Notes: a model not told the origin generated them from the letters alone. Positions 50,438-59,673 are shown, numbered from the stretch's first letter. The stretch: 64,000 bases of DNA from Catenulispora sp. EB89 (GCF_041261445.1 NZ_JBGCCU010000012.1:62001-126000); one strand, 5' to 3'. A program made the numbers and translations.

Positions 50438-51730
50438 TCAGTCGATGCCGAACACCATCTGGTGGACGTCGAGGTAGCCTGCGGCGAACCCGGCCTCGGA
50501 GTAGGCCAGGTACAGCTCCCACGTTCGGCGGAAGGTCTCGTCGAAGCCGAGTGCCGCGACGCTTTCCCGCCTCTCGGCGAAGCGGTCCCGCCACAGCCGC
50601 AGGGTGTGGGCGTAGTCGCTGCCGAACGCGAACTCGTGGAGCTGGTGCAGGCCGGCGGTCTGTGACTCCGAACGGATTGCGGCCCGCGACGGGATGATGC
50701 CGCCTGGGAAGATGTGCTTGGTGATCCAGGTCTGGCTGCCCGCCGCTGCCAGCATACGCTGGTGCGGCATGGTGATGGCCTGCAGCCCGATCCGCCCGCC
50801 GGGGGCGGTCAGCCGGCGCAGGGCACTGAAATAGGCCGGCCAGTGTTCGCGGCCGACGGCCTCGATCATCTCCACGCTGACCACCGCGTCGTACTGCCCC
50901 CGGGCGTCCCGGTAGTCCATCAGGCGGACGTCGACCAGGTCGCCCAGGCCCGCGGCGGCGGCACGGCGGCGGACCGTGTCCTGCTGGTTCGACGACAGCG
51001 TGATCGTCGTCACCCTGGCGCCGCGCGAGGCCGCGCGCAGCGCCAGGCTGCCCCAGCCGCTCCCGATCTCCAGCAGCCGGGTCCGGTCGCCGACGCCGCA
51101 CCGGTCCAGGAGCCGGTCGAGCTTGCGGCACTGGGCCTCGGCGAGGACGTCGAACCCGCCGACCGGCAGGCCGAGGGCGTCGTGCTGGAACAGCGCCGCG
51201 GAATAGGTCATGGTCTCGTCGAGGAACAGCGCGAACAGCTCGTCGGACAGGTCGTAGTGGCGCTCGATGTTGCGGCGCGCGCCGCGCGGGGAGTTCGCCT
51301 CGCTGCGGGGCCGGCGCTGGTCGAAGGCACGGCGGAGGGTCTGGAGCGGGGCGGGGACGAGCCGGGGGAGCTCGGCGGCGAAGACGGTGAGCAGTTCCGC
51401 GAGCTCGGGGCTGTCCCACTCGCCGGCCTGGTAGGACTCGCCGAAGCCGATCAGGCGGGACGCGCCGAGGCGGCGGAAGAAGCTGCGGGGGTCGTGGAGG
51501 ACCATGACGGGCGTGGCCCGGGAGCGGTGGTGACCCGCTCCCTCGGTCCGGCCGTCCGGGTAGCGGACCAGCAGCGGCAGCTTGGCGGTCGCGGAGCGGA
51601 ACAACCATTCGGCCACCTTGGCTCGGACCGGGCCGCCCCGCCCCACGCCCGCGGCCACTGCAGCCAGAGGTGCGGATTCGCTCGGCCCGGCGCTGCGGGT
51701 GACGGCAGGGGTGTCCAGGGACTGCTCCAC
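50438..51730 (-). CDS. Cyclopropane-fatty-acyl-phospholipid synthase family methyltransferase
   Basis: 430 residues. N-terminal lipid-binding part (FRRLGASRLIGFGESYQAGE) then NIERHYDLSDELFALFLDET and MTYSAALF; SAM motif LLEIGSGWGSLALRAASRG; and VSVEMIEAVGREHW, TWITKHIFPGG. These define the CFA/mycolate cyclopropane synthase family, which adds a SAM methylene to a double bond of membrane lipids. It sits in an apparent operon behind the ECF sigma factor, so membrane-stress control is plausible. Confidence 0.93.
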   Translation of the reverse strand: MEQSLDTPAVTRSAGPSESAPLAAVAAGVGRGGPVRAKVAEWLFRSATAKLPLLVRYPDGRTEGAGHHRSRATPVMVLHDPRSFFRRLGASRLIGFGESYQAGEWDSPELAELLTVFAAELPRLVPAPLQTLRRAFDQRRPRSEANSPRGARRNIERHYDLSDELFALFLDETMTYSAALFQHDALGLPVGGFDVLAEAQCRKLDRLLDRCGVGDRTRLLEIGSGWGSLALRAASRGARVTTITLSSNQQDTVRRRAAAAGLGDLVDVRLMDYRDARGQYDAVVSVEMIEAVGREHWPAYFSALRRLTAPGGRIGLQAITMPHQRMLAAAGSQTWITKHIFPGGIIPSRAAIRSESQTAGLHQLHEFAFGSDYAHTLRLWRDRFAERRESVAALGFDETFRRTWELYLAYSEAGFAAGYLDVHQMVFGID

Positions 51731-51847
51731 GGATGAGTCCTTTCGGCGACGATTCCTTGCCAGGTATTCGTCGCCGACCGGCGTCCTGGATTGGTGCCCG
51801 GTGGATTGATGCCTGATGGATTGGCGCTCGCTGGACCGGTGCCCGAT

Positions 51848-52972
51848 TCAGCCCTCTCCCTCGGGGAGCGTCCGGGGCAGCCCGAAGCGGGTCATGACCT
51901 CCGTGGTGAAGCTGGTGATGGCGGTGATGCGGTCGCTGTCGGCGGTGACGACCAGGAAGCAGTAGGCGTGGAAGACGCCGGCGTGCGGGTCCGGCAGGTA
52001 CAGGCCGAAGGCGGGCTGGCCGTTCGCGCGCGTGGGCACCACGCGGTAGGTGCGGCCGGGGCGGAACGCGGCGGCGGCGAGGATGCGCCGGGCGGATTCG
52101 ATGCCGCGGTACTCCAGCATGGCCGGGGGCATGGAGAGTCGCACGTCGGTGACGAACAGGTCGATCAGGGCGTTGATGTCGCCGCGTTCCAGGGCGTCGG
52201 TGAAGCGGGCGACGAGCCGGTGTTCGGCGGCGCTGTCGGGTTTGCGCGCGGGGCGGTGGCCGGGGGCGCCGGGGTTGTCGGGGCTGCCGAGGCCGTCCGG
52301 GTCGCTGTGACCGTCCAGTCCTCCGGAGTCGGCGAGGTGGTTGTCGACCGTGGCGCGGGCGCGTTTGAGGGCGCTGCTGACGGCTTCCTGCGTGGTGTCG
52401 AGCATCTGGGCGACCTCGGCGGCGTGGTAGCCCAGGACGTCGCGGAGCACGAGCGCGGCGCGTTGGCGCGGAGGCAGCAGTTGCAGGGCGGTGATGAAGG
52501 CCAGGGAGATGGCCTCGGTGGTCTCGTAGCGGGCTTCCGGTCCTGGGCGCTGGTCCACGAGGTGGTCGAGCAGGACGTCGGGGTAGGGCTCCAGCCAGGG
52601 CGGGGCGTCGCCGGCGCCGGTGGGGTCGGGCAGGGTGGCGACGGGCTCGTGCGGCGCGGCGATGCGGGGACGCCGGCTGTCGGCGCGCAGCATGCTCAGG
52701 CAGCGGTTGGTCGCGATCTTGTAGAGCCAGGTGCGGACCGAGGAGCGCTGGCCGAACTCGCCGAGGTTACGCCAGGCGGCCACGAGGGTCTCCTGGAGTG
52801 CGTCCTCGGCGTCCTGTAGGGATCCCAGGATGCGGTAGCAGTGCACCTGCAGTTCGTGGGAGTGGTCCTGGACCAGGTCGCGGAACGCGTTGTGGTCGCC
52901 GGCGCGGGCTCGGGCGATCAGGTCCGCTGTGCCCGTCTCCGTATTGATCTCCGTGTCCGTCTCCATCGGCAT
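51848..52972 (-). CDS. ECF sigma factor with C-terminal SnoaL-like domain
   Basis: 374 residues from ATG 52972 (second ATG at 52966). Region 2: LVQDHSHELQVHCYRILGSL, QDAEDALQETLVAAWRN. Region 4: LPPRQRAALVLRDVLGYHAA, EVAQMLDTTQEAVSSALKRA. After an Asp/Gly/Pro linker comes a SnoaL/NTF2-like domain (about 245-374, ALIDLFVTDVRLSMPP, RVVPTRANGQPAFGLYL), as in the TIGR02960-type sigma factors. The domain probably senses a ligand or replaces an anti-sigma factor. It is divergent from a YCII gene and upstream of the cyclopropane synthase. Confidence 0.9.
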   Translation of the reverse strand: MPMETDTEINTETGTADLIARARAGDHNAFRDLVQDHSHELQVHCYRILGSLQDAEDALQETLVAAWRNLGEFGQRSSVRTWLYKIATNRCLSMLRADSRRPRIAAPHEPVATLPDPTGAGDAPPWLEPYPDVLLDHLVDQRPGPEARYETTEAISLAFITALQLLPPRQRAALVLRDVLGYHAAEVAQMLDTTQEAVSSALKRARATVDNHLADSGGLDGHSDPDGLGSPDNPGAPGHRPARKPDSAAEHRLVARFTDALERGDINALIDLFVTDVRLSMPPAMLEYRGIESARRILAAAAFRPGRTYRVVPTRANGQPAFGLYLPDPHAGVFHAYCFLVVTADSDRITAITSFTTEVMTRFGLPRTLPEGEG

Positions 52973-53039
52973 GCATCCTCGCTTTTCTTCTTTCCGCGGG
53001 GCGCGTTCGGCCCGCTTACCCATACGGACGCCGCCGGGC

Positions 53040-53076
53040 CCGCGAATTGGGCGGCGGCGCGGCGCCCAATCCGCGG
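53040..53076. promoter_or_regulatory. Long palindrome in sigma/YCII intergenic region
   Basis: CCGCGAATTGGGCG (53040-53053) and CGCCCAATCCGCGG (53063-53076) are inverted copies with 13 of 14 pairs matching and a 9-base spacer, in the middle of the 181-bp divergent region. It could be an operator or an RNA hairpin. Confidence 0.5.
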
Positions 53077-53153
53077 AAGCGGCGGCGTCCACCTGGTTGG
53101 AGGCCGTTCCAGCCCGGGACGCGCCCCGCGGACGCAGAACAGGAACACGGATC

Positions 53154-53453
53154 ATGACCAACTACGTCTTCTCCTTCCGGGTGCCCTCCGACTACCAGCC
53201 GGAGGCCGGGACGACCGCCGAGTGGCAAGCCTGGTTCGGCGCGCTGGGCCCGGCCCTGGTCGACATCGGCAACGCGGTGACCGACTACGCCTCGGCCGGC
53301 CAGGTCGGCGGCGGCGACTCCCGGATGATCGCCTACTCGGTGGTGTCGGCCGAGGACCTGGCCTCGGCGCTGGCGCTGGCCAAGAGCTCCCCGGTGCTGC
53401 GGGTCGGCGGCGGGGTCGAGGTCGGCCCCGTGATGGAAGTGCCCGGGTCGTGA
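53154..53453 (+). CDS. YCII-related protein
   Basis: 99 residues, AGGAAC before the ATG. FGALGPALVDIGNAVTDYAS, then VVSAEDLASALALAKSSPVL and GGGVEVGPVMEV is the YCII/DGPF ferredoxin-like plan. Such genes commonly neighbour ECF sigma factors with extra C-terminal domains, as here. Enzymatic role unknown. Coupled (GTGA) to the MFS gene. Confidence 0.82.
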   Translation: MTNYVFSFRVPSDYQPEAGTTAEWQAWFGALGPALVDIGNAVTDYASAGQVGGGDSRMIAYSVVSAEDLASALALAKSSPVLRVGGGVEVGPVMEVPGS

Positions 53454-54967
53454 GCGGCGCTGTGAATACGTCGACGGCGCCGCCGCCGGGGTCGTTCCTG
53501 GCGACCAGGCGCGGGAAGGTCACGCTGGCACTGCTGTGCGCGGTGACGTTCCTGGACGTCATGGACGGCGCGATCGTGAACGTCGCGCTGCCGACCATCC
53601 GGACGCACCTGGGGTTCTCGGTGCAGAACCTGCAGTGGGTGGTCAGCGGGTATCTGATCACCTACGGCGGGTTCCTGCTGCTCGGCGGTCGGGCCGCGGA
53701 CCTGTTGGGGCGGCGTCGGCTGCTGGTCGCCGGGACGGTGCTGTTCGCAGCGTCCTCGCTGGCCTGCGGGTTGGCCGACGATCAGGGGCTGCTGGTCGGG
53801 GCGCGGCTCGCGCAGGGGTTCGGGGCGGCGATGATGTCCCCGGCCGCGCTGTCGATCCTGACCACCACGTTCCAGGGCGCCGACCGGCACAAGGCGCTGG
53901 GGCTGTGGGCCGGGATCAGCGGGATGGCCTCGGCGGTCGGGTTGCTCGTCGGCGGGGTGCTCACGCAGGAGTTCGGCTGGAGGTGGGTGTTCTTCGTGAG
54001 CGTCCCGATCTGCGCGCTCGTGCTGTTCGGGGCGTTCCGGATCCTGGAGGACGACCACAGCCGGTCGGTGGCCAGCAGCGCGCCGGGCCGCGCGCCGAGC
54101 GGTTTCGACGCGGTCGGCGCGCTGCTGGCCACCGCCGGGATGCTGCTGCTGATCTTCACGGTGGTGAAGGCCCCGGACGCGGGCTGGAGCGCGGGCCGCA
54201 CGATCGGCGGGCTGGCCGCGTCGGCGATGCTGATGGCCGCGTTCGTGGTGAACGAGCAGCGGCGCGCGCATCCGCTGGTGCCGCTGTCGATCTTCCGGAT
54301 CAGGGGGCTGGCGGCGGCCGACGCCACGCAGGTGATCGCGTGGGCCGGGTTCTACTCGATGTTCTTCTTCGTCACCCTGTATATGCAGAACGTCCTGGGC
54401 TACTCCCAACTTCGGTCCGGGCTGGCATACGTGCCGGTGAGCGTCGGCATCGGCTTCGGCTCGACGCTGGCGACGAAGATGTTCATCCGCACCGGCACCC
54501 GCCCGATCATCGTCTCCGGCGCCCTGCTCGCCGCCGGCGGCATCCTGTGGCTGTCGCGCATCCCGGTGGACGGCACCTACCTCGGCAACCTGCTCACGCC
54601 GCTGGTGGTGATGGGACTCGGGCTCGGGCTGCTGTACGCCGGCGTGCAGACGGCCGCCAACGCCGGCGTCCCGGCGGACCAGGCCGGCCTGGCCGCGGCG
54701 CTGATCACGGCCTCGTTCCAGCTCGGGTCGGCACTCGGACTGGCGGTGTTCAGCGGCATCGCGACCAGCCGGACGAGCCACCTGCTGGCGGCGCACGCCT
54801 CGGCGCCGGCGGCGCTGACCGGCGGATTCCAGCGGGCGCTGCTGGTCAGCGCGCTGTGTCTGGTGGCGGCTGGGGTCATCGCGCTGCGGGCTTCCAATAC
54901 GCGCGGCGAGTTCGCCGCTCCGACAGAAAGCAGACAGAACCTGGAACCGTCATACGACGCCGCGTGA
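53450..54967 (+). CDS. MFS transporter, DHA2 (14-span) drug-efflux type
   Basis: 505 residues from a GTG overlapping the YCII stop. Motif C and A regions are clear: LDVMDGAIVNVALPTI, NLQWVVSGYLITYGGFLLLG, GRAADLLGRRRLLVAG, ARLAQGFGAAMMSPAALSIL. The 14-span length fits EmrB/QacA-type proton-driven efflux. It is linked to a sigma-controlled stress unit rather than to a biosynthetic operon. Confidence 0.94.
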   Translation: MSGAVNTSTAPPPGSFLATRRGKVTLALLCAVTFLDVMDGAIVNVALPTIRTHLGFSVQNLQWVVSGYLITYGGFLLLGGRAADLLGRRRLLVAGTVLFAASSLACGLADDQGLLVGARLAQGFGAAMMSPAALSILTTTFQGADRHKALGLWAGISGMASAVGLLVGGVLTQEFGWRWVFFVSVPICALVLFGAFRILEDDHSRSVASSAPGRAPSGFDAVGALLATAGMLLLIFTVVKAPDAGWSAGRTIGGLAASAMLMAAFVVNEQRRAHPLVPLSIFRIRGLAAADATQVIAWAGFYSMFFFVTLYMQNVLGYSQLRSGLAYVPVSVGIGFGSTLATKMFIRTGTRPIIVSGALLAAGGILWLSRIPVDGTYLGNLLTPLVVMGLGLGLLYAGVQTAANAGVPADQAGLAAALITASFQLGSALGLAVFSGIATSRTSHLLAAHASAPAALTGGFQRALLVSALCLVAAGVIALRASNTRGEFAAPTESRQNLEPSYDAA

Positions 54968-54986
54968 TGCGGCATGCGGCACAGCT

Positions 54987-55026
54987 GATCCCGAGATGGT
55001 GTTCGACGCCATCTCGGGATCCCTTT
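54987..55026 (+). terminator. Rho-independent terminator
   Basis: GATCCCGAGATGG (54987-54999) pairs perfectly with CCATCTCGGGATC (55009-55021) across a 9-base loop, followed by CCTTTT. It ends the YCII-MFS transcript. Confidence 0.85.
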
Positions 55027-55038
55027 TAGAGTGAGCAG

Positions 55039-55854
55039 ATGACCGAGGAGAAGCCGCCGAGGGTGTTCGGGAATCGCTGGGCCGACGCGGTCGGTCCCGC
55101 CGGGGACGGCCCGGCTCGGGACTACTGCCGTTGCTTCGGGCAGACGGAGACCGGTCAGCAGAAGCCGACCGCGTTCCATGCCGAGCATCAGGACACTGAC
55201 GCACCGGGGTGGATCCGGCTCCTGGAACTGATCGAGGAGGCGGCGGCGGACGGACGCGAGGAGTTCAAGCCGCTCGTCGAGCTCACCGCGGAGCAGCGGC
55301 GTCAGATCGTCACGCTGCCGCCGACGATCGCCGAGCTGACCGCGGTGAAGCACCTGGTGCTCTACGGCAGCAACCTGGTGCGCATCCCGCCGGAGATCGG
55401 CGCCATGGAGAGCTTGGAGGAGTTCAGCCCGTACACCTCGCAGCGGCTGCACTGGTTTCCGTACGAGATCACGCGCTGCCGCAACCTGCGGCGAAGCACG
55501 GTCAGCACCCGGTGGATCTACGGGAACTACAAGTACCGCCGGCACTTTCCGCAGCTGGCCGATCCGGTCGCGGCGCGCGATGTGGACTTCGGGGATCTCG
55601 ACCCCGGGGTCTGGGGCGCCACGACGATCCGCACGTGCAGTGTGTGCGACCAGGCGGTCGACGGCGCGAACCTGCGCCAGGTCTGGATCTCGTTGTGGAC
55701 TTCGGGTGCGGACATTCTGCCGCTGCTGGTCAACGCGTGTTCGCAGAAGTGTGTTGATGCTCTGCCGCAGCCGGCCAAGGGCTTCAACCAGACGGCGCAC
55801 CGGGGCGGACCCGGGCTTGTGCAGCCGCCTGCGGGGCACCATCCGGGGCGCTGA
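55039..55854 (+). CDS. Leucine-rich-repeat protein of unknown function
   Basis: 271 residues. The centre holds two to three leucine-rich repeats (LPPTIAELTAVKHLVLYGSN, LVRIPPEIGAMESLEEF, LHWFPYEITRCRNL). The C-terminal third has CSVCDQAV and a later ACSQKC, possibly a small zinc site. No signal peptide. Such LRR proteins bind proteins; the partner is unknown. It follows a terminator, so it is its own transcription unit. Confidence 0.75.
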   Translation: MTEEKPPRVFGNRWADAVGPAGDGPARDYCRCFGQTETGQQKPTAFHAEHQDTDAPGWIRLLELIEEAAADGREEFKPLVELTAEQRRQIVTLPPTIAELTAVKHLVLYGSNLVRIPPEIGAMESLEEFSPYTSQRLHWFPYEITRCRNLRRSTVSTRWIYGNYKYRRHFPQLADPVAARDVDFGDLDPGVWGATTIRTCSVCDQAVDGANLRQVWISLWTSGADILPLLVNACSQKCVDALPQPAKGFNQTAHRGGPGLVQPPAGHHPGR

Positions 55855-55927
55855 TGGTTGGCTGGTAGCCGCCTGGTAGCCGGGATGGTTTTCTCGTCGT
55901 GTTCAGCGGTATCGCGGCGGAGTTAGG

Positions 55928-56287
55928 ATGCGCCGATCCGGTTCGGGCTGTCGGCGAGCGGCGGGGGTTGGCGACGTGGACGCGGTGCTGTTGCTGGGGG
56001 CTTTGGCGTGGTGCGTGGCGTTGATGATCGGCGTGGCGGCCGCCGGCGATGGGCCGATGGGGCCGGTGGTGATGCTGGGCGGCCTCGCGGTGCTGGCCGC
56101 GGTGGTGGTCGGCGTGGGGATCGTGCCGTACCGGCGGCGCTGGCGTGGGGAGGTTCGGCCGCGCAGTACGGTGCGGCCGCGCTTCGAGCCGAACTGGCAG
56201 CTGAAGCCGGCGCAGATCGCGGTCGAGGAGCGTTGGGGTGTCACGGAGGCGATTGCGGACCGGGCGTGGATGCGGGAGGTCGGGTAG
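55928..56287 (+). CDS. Small two-span membrane protein, unknown
   Basis: 119 residues from ATG 55928, or 103 from GTG 55976, which has a better GGGGG site. Two hydrophobic spans (VLLLGALAWCVALMIGV and GPVVMLGGLAVLAAVVVGVG) are followed by a basic Arg/Trp stretch and a soluble tail (NWQLKPAQIAVEERWGVTEA). Not recognised. Confidence 0.6.
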   Translation: MRRSGSGCRRAAGVGDVDAVLLLGALAWCVALMIGVAAAGDGPMGPVVMLGGLAVLAAVVVGVGIVPYRRRWRGEVRPRSTVRPRFEPNWQLKPAQIAVEERWGVTEAIADRAWMREVG

Positions 56288-56658
56288 CTGCGTTGCCGCG
56301 CGGCCACGGTTTTGCTTGGTCGTCGGCCCGCTGCTTTTGTCGCGCCGGGTATACGTCTTCGACGACACCTGCCGCATCGGAACGCAAGTGCCGATCGACG
56401 ACCCGATCACCGCTGCTGCTGTCGCTGCCGTCCCCGAGGAGATGGCACGCGTTCTTCGCGTGTATCAATGCACTGTCCAAGACGGATCGCCGAGTGGCTG
56501 CGGCGTGCTTGCTCCTCTACCTGGTGCCGGGCGTCGGCGTATTCGTCGTGAGTGTGCATCTGGGTCAGTTCGGTGCCAGCGCGGGCATGCTCTGGGTACC
56601 GGCCTCGGCCGCTGCGGAAGGACGAGTCGCCATCGGCCGAGGAGCCAGGCGAGGAGCG
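56288..56658. other. Region with only fragmentary coding potential
   Basis: 371 bp with no complete convincing gene. One plus-strand frame holds a hydrophobic stretch at about 56473-56600 (LSKTDRRVAAACLLLYLVPG, then VGVFVVSVHLGQFG), but it has no credible start and runs on, out of character, into the antisense of the next gene. It may be the remnant of a small membrane protein. Confidence 0.4.
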
Positions 56659-57159
56659 CTAAGTCGGCGCGTGGCCCGTCGCGGGGATGTCGATCGTGAT
56701 GATCAGGCCGCCGAAGTTGGGGCTTGCGGCGAGGGTGCCGTTGAGGGCTGCGATGCGGTTGGCGACGACGTGCCAGCGGGCTGTGGTCGCTATGTGGGAG
56801 ATGTCGGAGGCTTCGGGGTCGAACAGGACGACGCCGAGGCGGCCGTCCTGTGCCGAGAGGGCGATCAGGAGGCGGGCTTCGCCGGGTGGCCAGTCGCGGA
56901 GGAGGGCTGCGAGACAGAAGTTGACGCAGGTTTCGATGTGCGGTGGGAATCGTGGGAGGTCGGCGGCTTTCAGGGTGGTGGGGCGGGCCACGGTTTGCAG
57001 TAGGGTGCCGAGTGCTGCGGCGAGGCCGGTCGGGTCCAGGGGAGCTGCCGCTGGCCCCGATACCGCCGCTGCCGGTGCTGTATGTCGCCCACCGCGATGA
57101 CGTCGCCGATCGTTCGCGTCGGCTGGCGTAGCCGCAGCACGTATGGCCTTGATTCGCAT
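56659..57159 (-). CDS. Degenerate HATPase-like protein
   Basis: 166 residues from ATG 57159, with AGGGGG seven bases upstream. The C-terminal half resembles the ATP-binding domain of sensor kinases: ARLLIALSAQDGRLGVVLFD, then HVVANRIAALNGTLAASPNF and GGLIITIDIPA, like the usual 'RvaalGGtl...G.G' ending. The N-box region reads CVNFCLAALLRDWPPG and lacks the expected Glu/Asn. There is no His-phosphorylation region or membrane span. It may be a kinase remnant or an anti-sigma-like binder. Confidence 0.45.
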   Translation of the reverse strand: MRIKAIRAAATPADANDRRRHRGGRHTAPAAAVSGPAAAPLDPTGLAAALGTLLQTVARPTTLKAADLPRFPPHIETCVNFCLAALLRDWPPGEARLLIALSAQDGRLGVVLFDPEASDISHIATTARWHVVANRIAALNGTLAASPNFGGLIITIDIPATGHAPT

Positions 57160-57326
57160 ACCGGCACCCCCTGGAACGCGGGCCTCCGGTCTCCCGCTCG
57201 TGCCCGGTCCGAAGGCTCCTTCAAGCATCGGGAAGTCGGGGCGGCGGTGCGATCGTGCAGGCATGCCGAAGCCGAGGGGGTGCGTGCATCCCCTCGGGCG
57301 GCGACTGTTGTGGCGTAGGTACGGCG

Positions 57327-57352
57327 ACCCCTACTAGGGGTGCGGACCCCTA
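57327..57352. promoter_or_regulatory. ACCCCTA half-site cluster
   Basis: ACCCCTACTAGGGGT (57327-57341) is a perfect 7+1+7 palindrome, with a further ACCCCTA at 57346-57352, upstream of the HATPase-like gene. The same half-site recurs at 59674-59691 upstream of the acyl-CoA dehydrogenase. Likely operator for a NarL/LuxR-type regulator; regulator not seen. Confidence 0.5.
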
Positions 57353-57368
57353 ATCGGGCAGGGGCCGG

Positions 57369-59582
57369 TCAGATCAGGCCGAGTCCGCGCGCTATCAGCC
57401 CGCGCTGCACGTCGTTCGTGCCGCCGCCGAGGAATGCCAGCACCGACAGGCGTAGGCCCTGCTCGAAGATGCCGGCGCCGGGGGCGTCGGGGGTGTTGAT
57501 GGCGGCCGTGGGGCCGAGGATGCGGAGGGCTTCCTCGGCGAGTTGTCCGCCGGTTTCCGCAGCCAGGACGCCGGCCATTGCTGCGGTGAGGCGGGCGGCG
57601 TGCGGGTTGGTGGTGGACTCGGCTTTGCGGGCGGCCTCGGCGAGCAGGACGCATACCGCCTGGACCTGGACGGCCACGGTGCTGAGTGCGGCTCGCTTCG
57701 CGGATCCGGGAAGGCCGATGCCGGCGGGATCGGTGATACCGGCAATCCCGGCAACCCCGGCGGGATGGGCAATGCCAACGGCATCGGTGGCGCTCCCGTC
57801 AGCTGAGGCGCGCGCCGCAGTCAGCAACTCGTCGAGCTGCCGGCGCGAGATCCCGGCGAGTTCCGCCGCGAGCAGCAGGCGCTCGCCGGTCAACGTCTCC
57901 GTGATGACCTGCCAGCCGCTGTCGACCGCGCCGACGCGTGCGGTGTCGTCCACGCGGACATCCCTGAGAGTCACCGTCCCGCACGTCTGCCCCGACAGCG
58001 CCTGGAGCGGCTCCGTCCTGATCCCCGCCGTCGCCATGGGCACGATGAACATGCTGATACCCGCCATCGGGGGGTTCGCGTCCGGGTTCGTGCGGGCGGC
58101 GAGCCACATGTACTCGGCGGTGCCGGCGTTGGTGATCCAGGCCTTCGTCCCGTTGATCACCCAGCCGTCGCCGTCCCGGACGGCGGTGGTGCGCAGTGAG
58201 GCGAGGTCGGAGCCGGCCTCGGGTTCGCTGTAGCCGAGGCAGAAGGTCAGCTTCCCCTCCTGGATCCGGGGCAGATACCGCGCCTTCTGCTCGGCGGTCC
58301 CGTATCTGACCAGCGGCGCACCGACCACCGACACGGCCGCGACCGCGTTGGCGACCGGCAGCTGCCGATACGCGATCTCGTCGTGGACCGCGAGCTGCTC
58401 CGTCAGCGTCGCCTCGCTCCCGCCGTCGGCGGTGGGCCACGTCATCCCGAACCACTTCCGAGCGGCCATCGCCGCCACCACACCCGCGTCGTCGCCCTTG
58501 TGGAACTGCCGGTCGCCGGTGTGGTGCGCGGCGCAGAAGGCGCGCGCCTCCTCCCGAATCGCCGTCGCGCCCACCGTGGAATCCACAGCGGGCAGGCCGT
58601 CGGCGGATGCGATCAGGATGTCGGCCACCGATCCCTGCGGCGGCGGGCAGGCATCCAGCAGCGTGATGTCAGCGTGCACCCGGCGGAACAGCCAGGGCCC
58701 GTCGTGTCCCTCGAAGTACGCTCCCGCGCCGAGCGTGTGATGTGCGCTGAGCTGCACGCGCGGCGCGACAACCGCCGCATGCGATACCGCGAGCTCCGTG
58801 GCCAGAATCCGGTCCGGCGCCTCGATGCGGTGTCTCCGAACGGCGTCCGCTATCAGCAGCTCACCGGCAGCCAGCTCGATCTCACGACTGGCCGTGCGCT
58901 GCTGAACCGCGCCGAAACCACCGATCGTCTGGCCGAACTGCTTGCGCACCTTCGCATGCGCGATGGACGCGTCATGCGTCCGCCGCGCCGCCGCCATCGC
59001 CCGCGCCGCCAGGCCGAGCCTGAGCAGCGACAACGCCCGCGCCGCGGGCTCCGGGTCGACGTCGAACACGGCTTCCGGCACGCCCAGATGCAGCCGGGCC
59101 CACGCCGGCGCGGCCAGCCCCGGTACCGGGACGGCGAACTCCACCGGCCGCACCCACGCGCATCCGCCGCCGGGCGGCAGAAGCAGCACGTGAGAGGCCG
59201 CTATCCCGCCTTCCGCGAAGGGCACCGTCTCGACCGTCGGGTCGGCCGCCACCACCAGGATCCTGACATCTCCCGTCGAGACGGCGGCGGACAGCTCCCG
59301 CGTGGCCGAGTTCCCCGGGGGATTCGTCAGCAGCTCCACCGCGACGAAGCCGTCCATGACCGGCAGGGGACAGGCCGCCGCGCCGGTGGCCCGCACCAGC
59401 GCCATGACGCCGTCGAGGTCGTCGAGCCCGCCGAGGTCCCCGGCGTCCCCGCCGTCCCCGGCCCCGAACCACCCCCGCGCCGCGGCCACCCCCCACAGCT
59501 GCGTCAGCGCCGCCGCATCCGCTCCGTCGGGGAAGTGCCATTGCCGGGCCAGCAGTTCGTCGACTTCATCCATGCTGAGCAT
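57369..59582 (-). CDS. Fused double acyl-CoA dehydrogenase
   Basis: 737 residues, nearly twice a normal acyl-CoA dehydrogenase. Residues about 1-330 look like a reduced dehydrogenase ending in the helical C-domain (HAKVRKQFGQTIGGFGAVQQ). Residues about 345-737 form a complete one: FGMTWPTADGGSEATLTEQL, FCLGYSEPEAGSDLASLRTT, WVINGTKAWITNAGTAEYMW, and FLGGGTNDVQRGLIARGLG. An Ala/Gly/Pro-rich insert lies at about 590-640. The layout resembles mycobacterial FadE34-like fused dehydrogenases. It introduces a double bond into an acyl-CoA with FAD. It is divergent from the polyketide operon and shares its control region. Confidence 0.9.
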   Translation of the reverse strand: MLSMDEVDELLARQWHFPDGADAAALTQLWGVAAARGWFGAGDGGDAGDLGGLDDLDGVMALVRATGAAACPLPVMDGFVAVELLTNPPGNSATRELSAAVSTGDVRILVVAADPTVETVPFAEGGIAASHVLLLPPGGGCAWVRPVEFAVPVPGLAAPAWARLHLGVPEAVFDVDPEPAARALSLLRLGLAARAMAAARRTHDASIAHAKVRKQFGQTIGGFGAVQQRTASREIELAAGELLIADAVRRHRIEAPDRILATELAVSHAAVVAPRVQLSAHHTLGAGAYFEGHDGPWLFRRVHADITLLDACPPPQGSVADILIASADGLPAVDSTVGATAIREEARAFCAAHHTGDRQFHKGDDAGVVAAMAARKWFGMTWPTADGGSEATLTEQLAVHDEIAYRQLPVANAVAAVSVVGAPLVRYGTAEQKARYLPRIQEGKLTFCLGYSEPEAGSDLASLRTTAVRDGDGWVINGTKAWITNAGTAEYMWLAARTNPDANPPMAGISMFIVPMATAGIRTEPLQALSGQTCGTVTLRDVRVDDTARVGAVDSGWQVITETLTGERLLLAAELAGISRRQLDELLTAARASADGSATDAVGIAHPAGVAGIAGITDPAGIGLPGSAKRAALSTVAVQVQAVCVLLAEAARKAESTTNPHAARLTAAMAGVLAAETGGQLAEEALRILGPTAAINTPDAPGAGIFEQGLRLSVLAFLGGGTNDVQRGLIARGLGLI

Positions 59583-59673
59583 TCGCCTGTCCCGTCCGCG
59601 GTGTCCGGCGCCTGGCCATTGGATTTCGAGCGTAGTAACACTGTCGATCCCCGAGCAATGCGGGGCCGGGAAG

